Positions 44,803 to 57,332 of a stretch of 64,000 nt of DNA are shown here, in pieces. Made by a program: the position numbers and the translations under genes. Position 1 is the first letter of the stretch, and the number at the start of each line of letters is the position of its first letter. The notes under the pieces were generated by a model. It saw only the letters and a list, made by a program, of their open reading frames with translations. It was not told the DNA's origin and did not search any database. Source of the DNA: Platerodrilus igneus (lineage: Eukaryota > Arthropoda > Insecta > Coleoptera > Lycidae); contig JARFIW010000170.1 of assembly GCA_036346225.1 (NCBI GenBank), positions 8,122,501 to 8,186,500 on the forward strand, given 5' to 3'.

Positions 44803-45711
44803 GCTTAATTTTAATTAGAATTCAAAGCATTCATAGTACTGGCGATTGAATTTCTTCAAAATCGTATCGCCGCATAAGAATCATGTGCATCCTGATTTAT
44901 TCTTTGTAGACAGCTGTGTCGCAGGTTGCCAGTGGAAACTTGAGCACCTCTGTATAGAGCTCTTACAGAAGAGAATCACTGCACATGTTACGAGGCTCAA
45001 GTGCAAGCAATAACAGGAATAACACCCAAATCACTTATTAACTGCGATTGCATTAATTTTATCCCAATACCGTATTACAATAACTATAATGGAATTTAGA
45101 GTAGCGACCATTAACCTTTACAATACTCGCACAAAATCAACCCGGAAATATTTGATTTTCAATTACCACTCACGGTGCAGTCGCAGATCATAATCATTAA
45201 AATTACATCCTTCTATGCTCTCGTGACATAAAGCATATCGACTAATACTACTACCCGACGACTGCCTTCTTTACACCTTTCATCCACGTCACTCAAACGA
45301 ATAACCACCTACCTCAACTAAACCTGACAAAAAGGTTCACTCTAGTGTCTTCTTTAAACGACAGGTCTTCCTACAAATTCTTATGACAAATCTACCCCTC
45401 TTTTATTGTAAAGAGTTCACATAAAATATCAGTTACTAATAATACGCAACGCCTTTAATTAACTATTAAGTATGCTCATCAGAGAGATATATGTATATAA
45501 AGAGTTAGCTACCCATAGTGAATACATACCAATTATTACACCACATAATGCACAAATACAAGAAGCGCATTCCCCCCTCTCGATTTGTATTTGGAAGAAA
45601 AGTAGGACGATATTTCATCCAAAGAAAATCGTAGCAATAATGACATCAGAAGTAATTACCCAGCTGTCCGTCAGGATCCTTCTAAGCAGCAACAAATATT
45701 TTTAAATTGTA
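44803..45711. other. No recognisable gene
   Basis: Mostly AT-rich. A 77-codon + strand ORF at 45472-45705 has ordinary-looking composition but no recognised motif and lies antisense to the retroelement fragment next to it. Confidence 0.4.
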
Positions 45712-45985
45712 AATATTCTGTATGCTGGTAAAACCCCCTCCTTCAAGGGTAACCTCATGTGAGTTAGGACTAGCAATTCGCGTCACCACATATGACTCGT
45801 CATAAACCAAAGAATATTTTTTTGTTAATGCTTCATTCGTTGTACATTTAGGATGAGTTCTAACATGTACCCCATCCCCTATACTAAAACCCCTTTATTT
45901 TCTTATTCTCCTTACAATACCGCGACTTATGCTTTTCCACCTTACCCATCAATCTCTCTCTAGCCAACCTAATTATTCTGAGTTA
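45712..45985 (-). pseudogene. Gypsy-type integrase C-terminal fragment
   Basis: The minus strand gives RLARERLMGKVEKHKSRYCK then, after a 1-base frameshift at about 45893, FSIGDGVHVRTHPK, LTKKYSLVYDESYVVTRIAS and PNSHEVTLEGGGF. This is the C-terminal SH3-like/GPY-F region of a Gypsy integrase, where the VYDESYVV block replaces the usual YxGPYxV. No other integrase or RT sequence adjoins it, so this is an isolated piece about 85 codons long. It does not belong to the Gypsy element at 16139, which is 22 kb away. Confidence 0.65.
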
Positions 45986-46059
45986 TTAGTTCATTGATTA
46001 CTTCTATTGTAAATATTTAATTAAATATTTGTTATATGCTAAAAATTGTAAGTTTCTAA

Positions 46060-46340
46060 TATGCGAGTGAATTTGCGCCAATATTTTAAAAGACTTGTGC
46101 GTGCATTTCCGTCACTTTAGATAGTTGCGTCGTCGCCCGAAAATGCGCAGACGCGGAGTGGGATAATAAGTGGTGGTTTCCGTCGCGTTAGGGACTAGTG
46201 AACGAAACGTCGAACAGTGAGGTTGATCTGTGTGCCTTTTTTGTCTTCTCTTTTAGGTAATGTAGGTTTCTTTGCCCTATCTCGGCCCTGTATCGTTTTT
46301 CACCTTATTCCTGTCGTATCGCTACAAACCTAAGAAGAGG
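46060..46340 (+). repeat. Diverged relative of the 7910 foldback element (one arm)
   Basis: Shares ordered blocks with the left arm of the palindrome: CGCCA[AT]AATTT-AAAAGACT, then CATTTCCGT, GCGCAGACGCGGAGTGGG, GGTTTCCGTCG and TTTCTTTGCCCT. Only one arm is present, so it is a partial or non-palindromic family member. Confidence 0.6.
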
Positions 46341-47190
46341 GAAGATAAACCAATTTGACTTCAACGGGGGGCAAAGGCCAAACCACGCCCAACAACACCC
46401 AACTAACGCCAAGATCCTATTGCTGCCACGTTGTGAAGAGCTCCACATTATACGTGAGTACATTTATCTTTTTCTTTGTATGTGATACAAATTTGAGGCG
46501 TAATAATGACGTAACCCTTTGTTGCGCAATATTACGTATGTGTTTATTATGTTGTCAACTTTCGTAGTGGCTCTTATCAATTACGCCGGGACTTTAACAG
46601 TATACTTTAGAATAGAACGACCTAAAGTATAATATATTTCGGTTAAATTAAGTGAAATACTAAAATGAGAATATATGTATTTTGGTTATCATTAGTGTGA
46701 AACAAGGCACATGTGTTTATTTTTAAACAAATATGCAGGGTAGGATCACTTTAATACTAAATTACATACCTACTTGTATATTAGGAAGTTTAACTTTCAA
46801 TATGTTTCTACGTTCAATATTAGCCCCAGAAAATTATCCTGTAATCCACAGGAAAACTATGTGAAGTACCCCGCTAAAAATGCTGCTTCAATGAAATACC
46901 GAAAACCGCGACTGTACTAACAAGGATGGTTACCGACTAACTCAGTGCATGGGTGGTGTAAATATTTCAAGAGGGTCTCAAAAGGCTGTTGTGTGTGAAT
47001 TAGGTCTGAATCGGGAATTATCTTTGACACTACCTAATCTCGAAATAAGGGGGTTTCACCGCAAAAGCCCCAGAAACAATAACAAGAGAATGCAAAAACC
47101 TGATATTAAGAAAGTGATTCCGGTTTTAAATTTACACAAGAGCTAGTAAGGTTGAAAGTAATTTAAAATAAACGTTAACAATAAAGACAC

Positions 47191-47193
<3 letters not shown>
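46341..47193. other. No recognised gene
   Basis: A 65-codon + ORF at 46949-47146 is unrecognised. Otherwise AT-rich. Confidence 0.4.
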
Positions 47194-47232
<39 letters not shown>

Positions 47233-47397
47233 TTAAAAACTGCTTGCTGAAACGAAGGATTTCAAAACCCAATGTCAAGTTATCTGTATATTAATCACGC
47301 CTCTAGTTAATTATAATACAATTTATAACAACAAAACTGGATTAGTTGTGAACAACACCATTATAAGACTGCTATACAATTGTTTTGATTACGCGTG

Positions 47398-47456
<59 letters not shown>

Positions 47457-47497
47457 GTAGAGGTCAGAAATAATATATATATATATATATATATATA
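47194..47497. repeat. TA and TG microsatellites
   Basis: (TA)n at 47194-47231, (TA)n then (TG)n at 47398-47454, and (TA)n at 47472-47497. No LTR end abuts them, unlike the other long TA runs in this window. Confidence 0.9.
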
Positions 47498-48010
47498 AAC
47501 ATTTCAAACAAAAATTAAAAGCCAAATATACCACAAATTATTAAACTTATTGAAAAAGATTATCGGTGAACAATATTGCTATCCACATTCTTAATCTAAT
47601 AACAAGAAAGTACTACGGGTACGTTTAAGTTTATGCAGTTAAATAATAATGTTTATTATTTACAATTAATGTAGGTTATAGTTTCAGAAGTTTTCATAAA
47701 TGAGTGTTCTTTGACTATATATAAGTCGGACACCACTAAAACCCCTTTTATATCCTCTGACTTCAAAAGGAACCAGCTGTTTTGAATCAACATGCTTTTG
47801 TCCAACATGAAATTGTCAAATAAATGGGGACCAAGGTGTTACTAAAATTAAAAGTAGCCAACCTAATAGGGTATTATCTGGACTTCATTGACTATTCAAA
47901 ATCAGTTCAAAAACTATTCTTTAAGGTTGACTAGCCTACTCAAGTTATATGTTATTTGTTTGGATGTTAAAGAGGAAGTGCTCTTTATAAGTAAATTTTT
48001 CCCTCCACAG
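47498..48010. other. No recognisable gene
   Basis: AT-rich spacer. Confidence 0.5.
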
Positions 48011-48242
48011 AGCAATTCGAGATATCCTCGGAAGAATTCGAACAGATAAATTAAAACCAAATAAAAATGAATTGCGTCGTTTTTCTCTATTTAATATGTG
48101 TAGTGTAACTTACTTGAAACCTTCTTCTAGACTTAGAGAAAAGGATTTTCCATTTTTTAAGCCAAATATGATTTTGCGTGTGAACATCTTTGTGCCCAGA
48201 CGCCAGCATCAAACATTATTAATTAATACAAATGAATCATAA
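48011..48242 (+). other. Candidate coding exon A
   Basis: A TTTTTCCCTCCACAG acceptor precedes about 76 stop-free codons (AIRDILGRIRTDKLKPNKNE and on) ending in a TAA. Composition is plausible for protein (mixed charge, few Lys/Asn runs), but I recognise no family and no donor is obvious. It could be a terminal exon or chance. Confidence 0.2.
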
Positions 48243-49102
48243 AGCGGTAGTAATTTAGAATACACAGTTACGTTGCTGATATCATATATAACCTTTAAAA
48301 CCGCCATTACGAATTGACAATCTTTGAGTACGAACAATATAAGGTACAGAAATAATCCTTCCTTAGATCAAGCACGCGTGTAACTTAAAAATTATATTTG
48401 TAAAAAAATAATGTAACGCTATTGGTGGGATTTACCAACACAGAAGCTGTTAAAACGAAATATGATCATAAATATTTCAACGAAAACTTTTGTTATTTAT
48501 TAAACAAATGTCACTGTCACTTCACCTGTTAGTAGCATTAGCTTCAAATGAAGATGATTTATAATTAAATAAATCGAAATCGTTTTGTAAAGATATATTT
48601 TACTCACTGCACGAATACGCATCCTAATAATAAATAATTTCGCAGGAACGTCATAAGGTGCTTGGACCATTCTCTTTCTAATACAACAATTTTATTCTGA
48701 TACCAGGGTTGCAAATTGCACTGATATATCGCCTAACATACGAGGAAAGGTGGACTACCCTTGGCGAGAATAATACCTGCATTAATTACTATATTAATTT
48801 ATAATGTAGTACAAGGACTTCCTGTTTTTTGTTTTCAACAAATACTGCTTTGAATTTTAAGCAAATGTAGTTATGAAGTTAGGCCAGTTCAGTTGGTAGT
48901 GTAAGTACTTTTGTGGGCATAAATATTAATTAAGGAATATAGATAATTATTGGGCGCATCTTGTGTTCTTATCGAGTCTGTTCAGCTGGGAACATTAATA
49001 GTACGAGATGCAGTTAAGTGCTATTGCAGACTAAGTTGTTTTTTTTAATATATGGTTTTTGTGACCTTTTACTCTAATTGGTGCCCCTTTTATTTTCTTC
49101 AG
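48243..49102. other. No recognisable gene
   Basis: AT-rich; nothing beyond the flanking exon candidates. Confidence 0.5.
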
Positions 49103-49168
49103 AAACTACTAACTGCCCACGGCCCAATCCTGTTGACAGACCGTGAAGCTCACCATATTTTACGCTAA
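49103..49168 (+). other. Candidate terminal coding exon B
   Basis: The pyrimidine tract CCCCTTTTATTTTCTTCAG is a strong acceptor. It is followed by 21 open codons (KLLTAHGPILLTDREAHHIL, then R), a TAA, and an AATAAA 48 bp later (49216). The local base composition is less AT-rich than its surroundings. The upstream partner exon is not identified. Confidence 0.25.
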
Positions 49169-49989
49169 CTATTCATGGACTATTTCCTCTGGGACTTCTA
49201 AATTGATCGGAGCGAAATAAAAATATTCCAAATTAATTTAGACTCGTACTTATTTGCAAGTGTTGTGTTATACGTTACACATGTTTGTATTCGACTTTAA
49301 AATACGTTGTATTGAAATAAGATTTCCTTTTTTGAGGTTTTGATATAATTTATCTACCTAAGTTACGTTCAAAAATGTATTACACAGAAATAAAACTATA
49401 CTTTTTGGTTTTAAATTTATGGCCCAAATTGCCTTTTACAGAACTCAGAATTAATGAAATTAGAATATACAATGTGCATTCGTTTACGATTGCTCAGTTT
49501 CCATCTGGTTTCTATTTATCGTAATGCCACCGCGTTAAACCTTCTCATATCTTTTATGAGTGTGAGATACCATTACTCAAGGTAGAGGAGTTTTATTTTA
49601 AGAAGAACCCAACGTCATCATGCGCATAAAACTAAACTAGGTTTGGAAGAGTTCATTATATATAATTAGGTGTTGCAGTTTTTAGGCCATTATTATTTTT
49701 AATAATATCAACATACGATAACTCTTTATCATATTACTAAATTCTTATGTCTCTGTTCTGATCTGGAATTAATAAAAAATCCACGTAGCTTTGTATGTGA
49801 GAATATTTATAAAACGCATCCTCCGTAATAACTCAACTAACGTCAACGATATTAAATTTCTGCACAATTTATCAAATGACGTCGAGTTCTTCTTAAAGTG
49901 AAATAGCTCTAAACACTTTTAATACTTGTATTAGTCTTAGAACGATTGAACATTTAACAAAACGCTTACAGTAAGATCTCAACAAGAAC

Positions 49990-50400
49990 CGGTGATATAG
50001 TTTACAACAACATCCAACTAGGGTAGTATGTAAAGTAGGTACCCAGGTTTATGTTTTAGTGCATTTTTAACGGGTGAAAATACTGAGATTAGCATAACGA
50101 AGTTTGTTCGCTACAGCTACTGAAAATATTAGAACTACAATTTGCATGTTGAAATCTAAACGCATTTATCATGCTCATATCTATCCCCGACATTTCAGAA
50201 GCTCTCGAGCGAAAGGAAATGGAAAATGTTTACTTTCTATGTTAAAGTTGATTGATATTCGCTGGTAGTATTAGTTTTTAGATTGCGGATGTTTGAAGCA
50301 ACTTTTTGCAAATAAGTAGAAAGGCATGTAAACGGAGCGAAGATGTCTAAGCGTTCATAATGGATGTTATAAGACAAAATTATTATCGGTGCTTCCACTT
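49990..50400 (+). repeat. Unclassified dispersed repeat, copy 2
   Basis: Shares with copy 1 the blocks CATCCAACTAG, AGCATAACGAAGT, ACAATTTGCATGTTGAAATC and GTTGATTG, and with copy 3 the block GAGCGAAAGGAAAT. Same orientation as copy 1, about 7 kb away. Confidence 0.65.
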
Positions 50401-50984
50401 GTGAAGAGATTGCGGACAACTTCTAGATGAGAATACCCAAAGATAGGGGCAAAGGATTTTTTCAAATTCTTATTATCTCTTCCACCAATACCACTAACAT
50501 CATATTTAACGTTGTAAAATAATGGGGCAGTAGTAGTAGTAATATCATGCAATTTTTAATACAATTTCGATTAACAAACATATGAGTCACAAGAAGGTGT
50601 TGCTAGGCTGACAACGATACGATGGTTTACTAAACTGAAACATAGATCAAACGGAAATAAAATGAAGAAAACTGTTAAACGTTGTAACGAATATATATTC
50701 TGTGACACTGGTTTTAAAGAGATCACATCTATTCATTGTAGATCTGTGATATCTGATTTTTTGTATTCGATATAGTAATATCTGAAGGAAACAATTTTAC
50801 AATAGAACAGGACGTTATTATCATTTAATTAACTTTAAATGCATTACTAGGAAATATTTAATAGCAATAAACACTTTGAAAACGTATTTAAAAAGGACTA
50901 CGTATCGAACAAGTCATTTGTGTTGCCTAATCCGTAGTCGGATTATATCCTTTCTGTTATTAAATTAAAATAGCGCTTGCGTAA
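50401..50984. other. No recognisable gene
   Basis: AT-rich. It may continue the dispersed repeat, but the alignment is lost by eye. Confidence 0.4.
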
Positions 50985-51290
50985 ATAGTGTCACGAGGTG
51001 ACGCGCAAGACATATCAGCTGTTCTCTACGTGGAGGATACTAAAAGGCAAATTCGGCATTGTGGTTTAACATGTGAACGAAGCTGCAAACTTAAGAGGAT
51101 GCGGACACGATCCCGTGTCAAGTGGAGTCTTCGGATACCCATAATATAGTAGGGGGATAGGAATCGTGGTCGTTTTGGGGCCCCCAGAATGGTTATCATT
51201 CTTTAAGTTCCGGCAAGACAATGGATCACGCTTTTTAACAAACATGGCTAGAGAGATCGGTGACTATTAACGGTGAGACCACAATATTTA
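50985..51290. other. GC-richer island, unassigned
   Basis: Distinctly higher GC than its surroundings, with two short open stretches on the + strand (TRKTYQLFSTWRILKGKFGI; HVNEAANLRGCGHDPVSSGV). The first faintly recalls DDE transposase C-termini, but the match is too weak to name. Confidence 0.3.
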
Positions 51291-52458
51291 AACAATTTTT
51301 ATACTAAAACAAAATATCTTTAATTCCTTAGCGTTAGGAATAACCAGCATTAATACTTAGAATTAAGACAACTTTCGTTATGGATGTATTTAAAGCTGTT
51401 GTTTGACATTTCTTGAGGAAGACGTATTGAACAGATGTTGGTCGTCAACGTTATATCCTAGGCATCAAATTTTATAAGCAGGACCTGAACTTGTGCATCG
51501 CAGTTCGTTTGGAAGAGGTAACTTTTTTGCTAAGTCCAGGTATTTAAACTTTCAGTTACTACGTTTGCTAGACTTTTAAAAGTGTTCATTGGATTGACGA
51601 ACGATATTAAATTTTAATAGAGGATTGCTTAATCATGTTAAATTTTGCGGACCAATTAACTTTGTGTAAGATTATAAAAAAAGTAATATTTCCTTAATTT
51701 GATAACAAAGTTATTTGCTAAAATAGTGCTAAACAAATTTAAACAAAGTGAAATATGGTCCTTCTGAAAGTAATATTAAAGTAATTTTGTAAGACACGTG
51801 GGATATACATGTGTTCAAAAACAAAGAGATTCCAAAATCCACTTTCTGTTTAAAAAGATTTAATTACAAATGTCTAATCTTTAGTAAGGTCATTGTGTCA
51901 TTTCTATACCAGGATAAATTCGAAATTTTATTTACTTAAACTAGTTACGTGTTTTTTAGATTTTTTATAAGAAATATGAACTAAATTTATTTGAAATATA
52001 TGTAAACTAATACACAGATCAGTTCGTTGGGAATTAAGAATTTTGTTTTAAAGTATTATTAAAAATAAGGTCTTGTTATGTCAAGACAGATTTATAATTA
52101 AAATCAGAATTCAATTTTATTATTTTGTATTTGTAACTATATTTAACAAAAAAAAGAGAGAAACTACTTTAAATTACATTTTTGGATTCAAGTTTTTTAT
52201 TCTATGAATAATTGATTTTAATAAGAATACCTTTGAGAAAATAGATTTTTTGAGTAACGAAATTAGACAAATGCTGAAACAATATAAAAGTGCAGACATG
52301 TTACAATTGATTTATTCTAGATATCCATTTTTAACTAAAATACCTTTGGTGTAGTAATCTCAAGATGATTAACTCATAATTATTATTATGCTCTTTTATT
52401 GAAAAGCACAAATAGTGTCTTTTTAATAGAAAATTTATTGTGTAACCTTTTCTTTCAG
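51291..52458. other. No recognisable gene
   Basis: AT-rich. A short open stretch around 51430-51520 ends in a GTAACT donor-like site (LNLCIAVRLEE before it) but lacks a good acceptor. Confidence 0.4.
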
Positions 52459-52525
52459 GATCATCGTGATAGAAGAGGATGCAGATACGTTCAAGAGGTT
52501 TCCAGATGTGTTAGTTCATTAACTT
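52459..52525 (+). other. Candidate 67-bp internal exon C
   Basis: Acceptor TAACCTTTTCTTTCAG (52443-52458) and donor GTAAGT (52526-52531) are both near consensus and bracket 67 bp that is open in one frame (DHRDRRGCRYVQEVSRCVSS). Exon base composition is clearly richer in G than the flanking introns. This is the best host-exon candidate in the window. The protein is not recognised, and partner exons are probably outside the window or tens of kb away. Confidence 0.35.
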
Positions 52526-53856
52526 GTAAGTTTTTTTATAGTGCTTACATCCAATGAGTTTCTGTATCTTCTCATAGGAGTATTGAATTTCTTGTATTGT
52601 CCATATAGATACAGTGGCGCTCAATTTCCCTTTTTCTTTCTATGTTTGCTTATTATTGAGTTTACGCCATACCCACGCCCATTCTCATTGCTTACCCTTG
52701 GGGTAATTTCCAGACTAAGCCGCGAACAAAAAAAAAGGATAAAGCTTCACTTGTATCCAACGAGTGGAGTCGAAAGAAGTTTCAACGTAGTCAGTTACAT
52801 CTAGGTTAGCTAGTACGAGCTAATCAGAAGCAACTTTAGATTACTAGAACTTATGTTAAAGATGCTTTATAATTAGCTTTGATCTATTTATATTTAATAA
52901 GTATACTACTTGGGGAATGTTTATGCTAGACGGCAAAGAAAATTGAATAATGAAAAATAATTCTACAATCTACAACGATAACTATAAATTAGATGGGAAA
53001 GAAAAAATTAGTAAATTTGGTTGGACAGGCTAAATGGACGTATGCAGTATAGTACATTTCACGAATAACTAACATTAATTAAGCATAATAGTTTAGTTCT
53101 TTTATTTTTAGAAAATATAATATCAATTAGGACAGTTAGTGTAATTAAAGCATTAACAATAAATTTTCCTAAAATAAATTAGTAGTATTTAATATAATAC
53201 TAAAGTAGCGCAGTAGTCATTAAACAGAATAATCGCCGTGACAATGAAGCCGCTGAAATAAAAGATTCCATAAAACACACCATGTAATAAATATGAAATA
53301 CAAAGATGTTAAATAGGTATAGAGTTCAGGGCGTCATGCAATGAACAAAAAAACAGAGTATTAATTAATGAAATAAAATAATATTAATTAATAATATTAA
53401 TAATATTAATTAATGAGACAATAACCTTCTTAACAAGCCTACATTAAACTTGTTTACATTGTATTAACGTATGCCGACACAATTATGAAGATTTTTATAG
53501 AACGGAGAATGTCGCATAACAATTAAGGTTAAGAAATGAAAGTCAAACTTAAACAAATAGATCAAACGTAGCTACAAAAAATATAGGTCACGAGTGAGTT
53601 GAAAGTGTGCCATGTGCGGTCAGGGTGTACTTTGATTTGCACGTGGTCGTAAATTTTGTTAGTCGCGTTGGTGAAATACGTAAATAAAAGAAAGAGGTAA
53701 GATTTGCGGGTTCACTCGTTCGTGAATGGGAATTTGTTATTATTATTTTATGTGTTGGTGACCTAATTGTAATGTAAACTATTAATATTCTTGAATTTAC
53801 TTATTCAGAGGTTGTTAAATGAACAATGAGTAAATGAATTCTTTTGTGTCTATAAT

Positions 53857-53863
<7 letters not shown>
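52526..53863. other. No recognised gene
   Basis: AT-rich. TTAATTAATATTAATAATATTAATTAATG-type palindromic low complexity at about 53360-53415. A GC-richer patch at 53585-53700 ends in an AGAGGTAAGA donor-like site. Confidence 0.4.

Positions 53864-53905
<42 letters not shown>
53864..53905. repeat. (TA)n microsatellite
   Basis: About 20 TA units directly before an LTR-like TGCTGTGG end. Confidence 0.95.
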
Positions 53906-53906
<1 letters not shown>

Positions 53907-55566
53907 TGCTGTGGACTAAACATGAGTCTAAATTAGCCCCAGGTTGGGCGTTGATGAAAGTGTTATGGTCTGAACATGTCCCACGTTAGACGTCACTAAA
54001 GGAATCTGTAAACTGAGGTTTTTAAATAGAAGTATTGCCCTAATTATTTTGCTAGCTCAATTTAAATAAAACTACTAGGATCAGACATCAGATTTAAAAT
54101 GACACGAAATATTTTTAACAATCTTTCAAATAACAGTTACTGCATCTACAACAGGTTTTTTCTAACAAGCAATATCTTATATTAAACCTCAAAGAAATAC
54201 CTTCAAACAAATATTAAAATTTAAAGGTGGAGTGTAAAATTTTTCACAACGGCTTTGTCTTACAAACAATATCTTACATCTAACAAAAATATAATTTCTG
54301 ATTATACTGGTCGTTGTGCGGTCTCTTACTTTGCATGTAGTTATTTTTGTCCAAAATTGCTGAAACTTTTTCATTAAATACTATTATTTATCAAAATTGC
54401 ATTCCAAATCCATATACGCTTATATTTAAACTACACAAAAATGTTTCGTGTAGTAGTTAATTATCATTCATTTATTCTCCATTTTCAGAACCATTTCAAT
54501 GTACTTCAAATAATCTTACTCAGTTCTGTAGATTTAAAGTACTTTTAAGTAACTCAACAAATAATTTAACTATTATCAACTGTAGTATTTTTACTACATG
54601 ATGTACTGCAACGTAACGTTTTAACAACTGTATCTGATCCACTTTCAATTGGTGTTATATAGTCAAACATCCGTGTGACATCAGCATCTCGAACTATTGT
54701 AACATGGTCCAGTTGTCGTTTCTATGTTTAGATTGGTTGTAAAAGAGGTAGCTCGTCTTTTACGTCAGTATCGAGAATCTTCATTCATGTTGCAACCTTT
54801 AGTAAGCTGTTGTTTTACGGCCTATGGCAACTAATTAGTTCCATTTACCTACACGTTATTCTATCAACAACAACTTTATTTTTATCTTTACGAATTTAAG
54901 ATTTATGGCTCCACTCGCCGTAATGGGACGATGTCATATACATTCCTTATCTGATCATTCATCTTTTGGAATATTCTAGAAGATGAATGCACCCGTTTTC
55001 AAATAAAATACACTTTCTTGTTTCTTTGAATGCCGACTGATATTTTAAATAAATACGTTTAAATACTAACGCAATTAAATATTATACGCGATCTTTATAA
55101 CAGAAAATTTATGGCGCTTTAACCACTATAACATTTGAACACGATACTACGTTAAACTTAAAAATCTTTTAAATGTGTTTGTATATGCGGCTTTACATAA
55201 ACTTTTGAAAACACGCCAAATAAAATATTTTATAATAGTTACGTATTTATCCGTTATCGACGCACTGTTGAGGTCTTTTTGGATGAAGCTCTTTAAAATG
55301 CTTCCCTCTACACGCAGAATATTGTGAATACTATTATCCAAAACCCTTTCTTCGTCATTAAGAATGGAAACCCATTCAATCAAAGACTTTTTATAAATTT
55401 ATACGTAATATACTGACTACTTTAATAAATACACTTCTCTATTAAAATGGATATTTACATAATTTTAGCCCTATTCTTACATTTTTCCTAATATGCTCAG
55501 GTTTGCGGCATCCTATCATTACGAAATGATGATACTTGACCTTTTGATGACCCCTAGTCACACACA
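53907..55566 (-). mobile_element. Probable LTR unit in (TA)n
   Basis: Begins TGCTGTGGACTAAACATG next to (TA)n. Within 100 bp it has two primer-site-complement-like blocks (AGGTTGGGCGTTGATG and CACGTTAGACGTCAC) with a partial repeat of the end motif, the same layout as the other LTR edges here. The right end is uncertain; AGTCACACA before the next TA-rich tract would give about 1.66 kb. No coding region. Confidence 0.4.
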
Positions 55567-55589
55567 TATATGTAAATATACATGTAGAT

Positions 55590-55647
55590 ATATATATATA
55601 TATATATACATATATATACATATACATATATATATATATATATATAT
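55590..55647. repeat. (TA)n microsatellite
   Basis: TA run with a few C interruptions between two LTR units. Open frames through it are low-complexity artefacts. Confidence 0.95.
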
Positions 55648-57308
55648 TGCTGTGATATTCGCCCCACAGCTTGTGCATGTCATATTTACTTATATTATAT
55701 TTATGTCGTGTTAACCTCCTGTAGAAAAATATAATCCTTGTTATTATATTAATATTTAGCCCTACGATTGGGTCAAGCTATATTTATGCTGTGTTACTCG
55801 CAGCCCTTACGATTGGGTGCAATAAAATGCTGTGTTATACTCTTATGCCACTCAAGCACTTGTGAAAATGTTAATTTATAATTTTCTTTTGCCTCGACTA
55901 GCTGATTCAATTAAATAAAGCACTTCTACAATACACAGTATAATGAATGAATATTTACAACCCTTTTAATTATCTTCTCCCTTTTTAAATCATATACATC
56001 TGTCAAATTTTTAGAAAATCAAACCACCAAAACGAGCTTTTTTATTTACCTTTAAAAACCTATTGCAACGTTTCAAGATGTCTATGCTTTTCATAAATTT
56101 ACACAAGAAACCCCAATTTGTTGGCTCTTACACTTTAAATTATTATTCAGATAAAACAGTTAAAAAAATAAATTATCCAAAATATTTGAGATAAAACAGT
56201 TTTAAAAGTAAGTCATATCAAAATCTTTATCCTGAAGTGGTTTTGTAGGTGCTCCTAAGAATTGAAGTCGATATCCAAATCATTATTGGTGTGTTTATTC
56301 CAATAAAAGGTTTTTTATTTCCGCAATAGAATATTTACCATCAATTTGCTTGTACAGGCAGCATTCTCCAGAATTGTATTTCTGATCGTAATGGCTTGTA
56401 ATTTAAAGTTCTAACAGGAATCGTAACATTATTTTGATTGTAATTTAAGATTGTAATGGTAGTTTTCGGATGTTATTCAGATTGTAATTGAGATGATAAT
56501 TGAGATGGTAATTGAGAGCCGTCTCAGAAGTACGGCACTTTTTGCACAATTATACACTCTTGAATTTCACTGTTAATTTAATTTATTATTCACGTAAATA
56601 TTTAGCACTTTTAAGTATAGCAACTGCCCAGTTTCAAAGTATACTCACTCGATATTCAATTTTCAAGATATTTATAGGATCGTCCCCTTTTTCTTTGTGA
56701 TTCGTTGGCTTCACGTGCTAGGCAAGGAGAAGCGTATTATCACTTGTTATTTTGGAAAGTTTACCAATTGTATGTATTTTAATTGCATGACGCAGTGCTC
56801 TAAGTCAAGTAATTTAAATGTTATATCTTACGTCTGCTTCAGAAATCCCAGAAATTTTCGTTCATATCGATCACGTAGTATTGTTTGTTGGCCTTATTCT
56901 AATCTAAATCGAATAAATTTGGTGTTTGTTTATTTCCTAATAAATTGGATTTTCGAACAACTGTGATACTTTTAGATCACGTACGCTTTTAAATAATGCA
57001 TATTTTTGCGTGCGTTTACGTTGATATCTTAAAACACTTTTTGAATGTTTATCTAGCCAATTCATACAGGTTTTTCACTGATTTAATTTCAATGTGTTTC
57101 GTTACATTTTTAAATTCTAATCTTTGCTAGTAGCTACTCTTGGATATGTGTTTTAATCGTTTGTACTGCTATAAACAGTGTGGTCGCAACTAACAATATT
57201 TATAATAACCCATTTACTCTTCTAATATTCTGTTACTTGGAAGTTGCTTGTTTATTCTACGACCCCAATGACTTAACGTACACCTAAATTAACCCTATAA
57301 TTACAGCA
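55648..57308 (-). mobile_element. Solo LTR, TGCTGT...ACAGCA, flanked by ATAT
   Basis: 1.66 kb with perfect 6-bp inverted ends, TG start and CA end, and ATAT on both sides within (TA)n. It is homologous to 10756-14323. The left 190 bp contain three copies of an end-like TGCTGTG motif (55648, 55788, 55828), the second and third preceded by ACGATTGGGT-type primer-site complements. No gag or pol. On the minus strand it would run from TGCTGTAATT to TATCACAGCA. Two 60-90-codon ORFs inside are unrecognised. Confidence 0.7.
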
Positions 57309-57332
57309 ATATATATATATATATATACATAT
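57309..57332. repeat. (TA)n microsatellite
   Basis: Short TA run followed by TGATGTGATAAGG, a degraded LTR-end-like word, which may mark yet another member of the cluster. Confidence 0.85.

Noticed and set aside
47398..47497. TA/TG microsatellites as LTR insertion sites
   Set aside because: No LTR-end motif abuts these runs, unlike those at 10.7-16.1 kb and 53.9-57.3 kb.
55442..55714. 70-80-codon ORFs with Ile/Tyr/His runs on both strands
   Set aside because: They read through the (TA)n microsatellite; low-complexity artefact.
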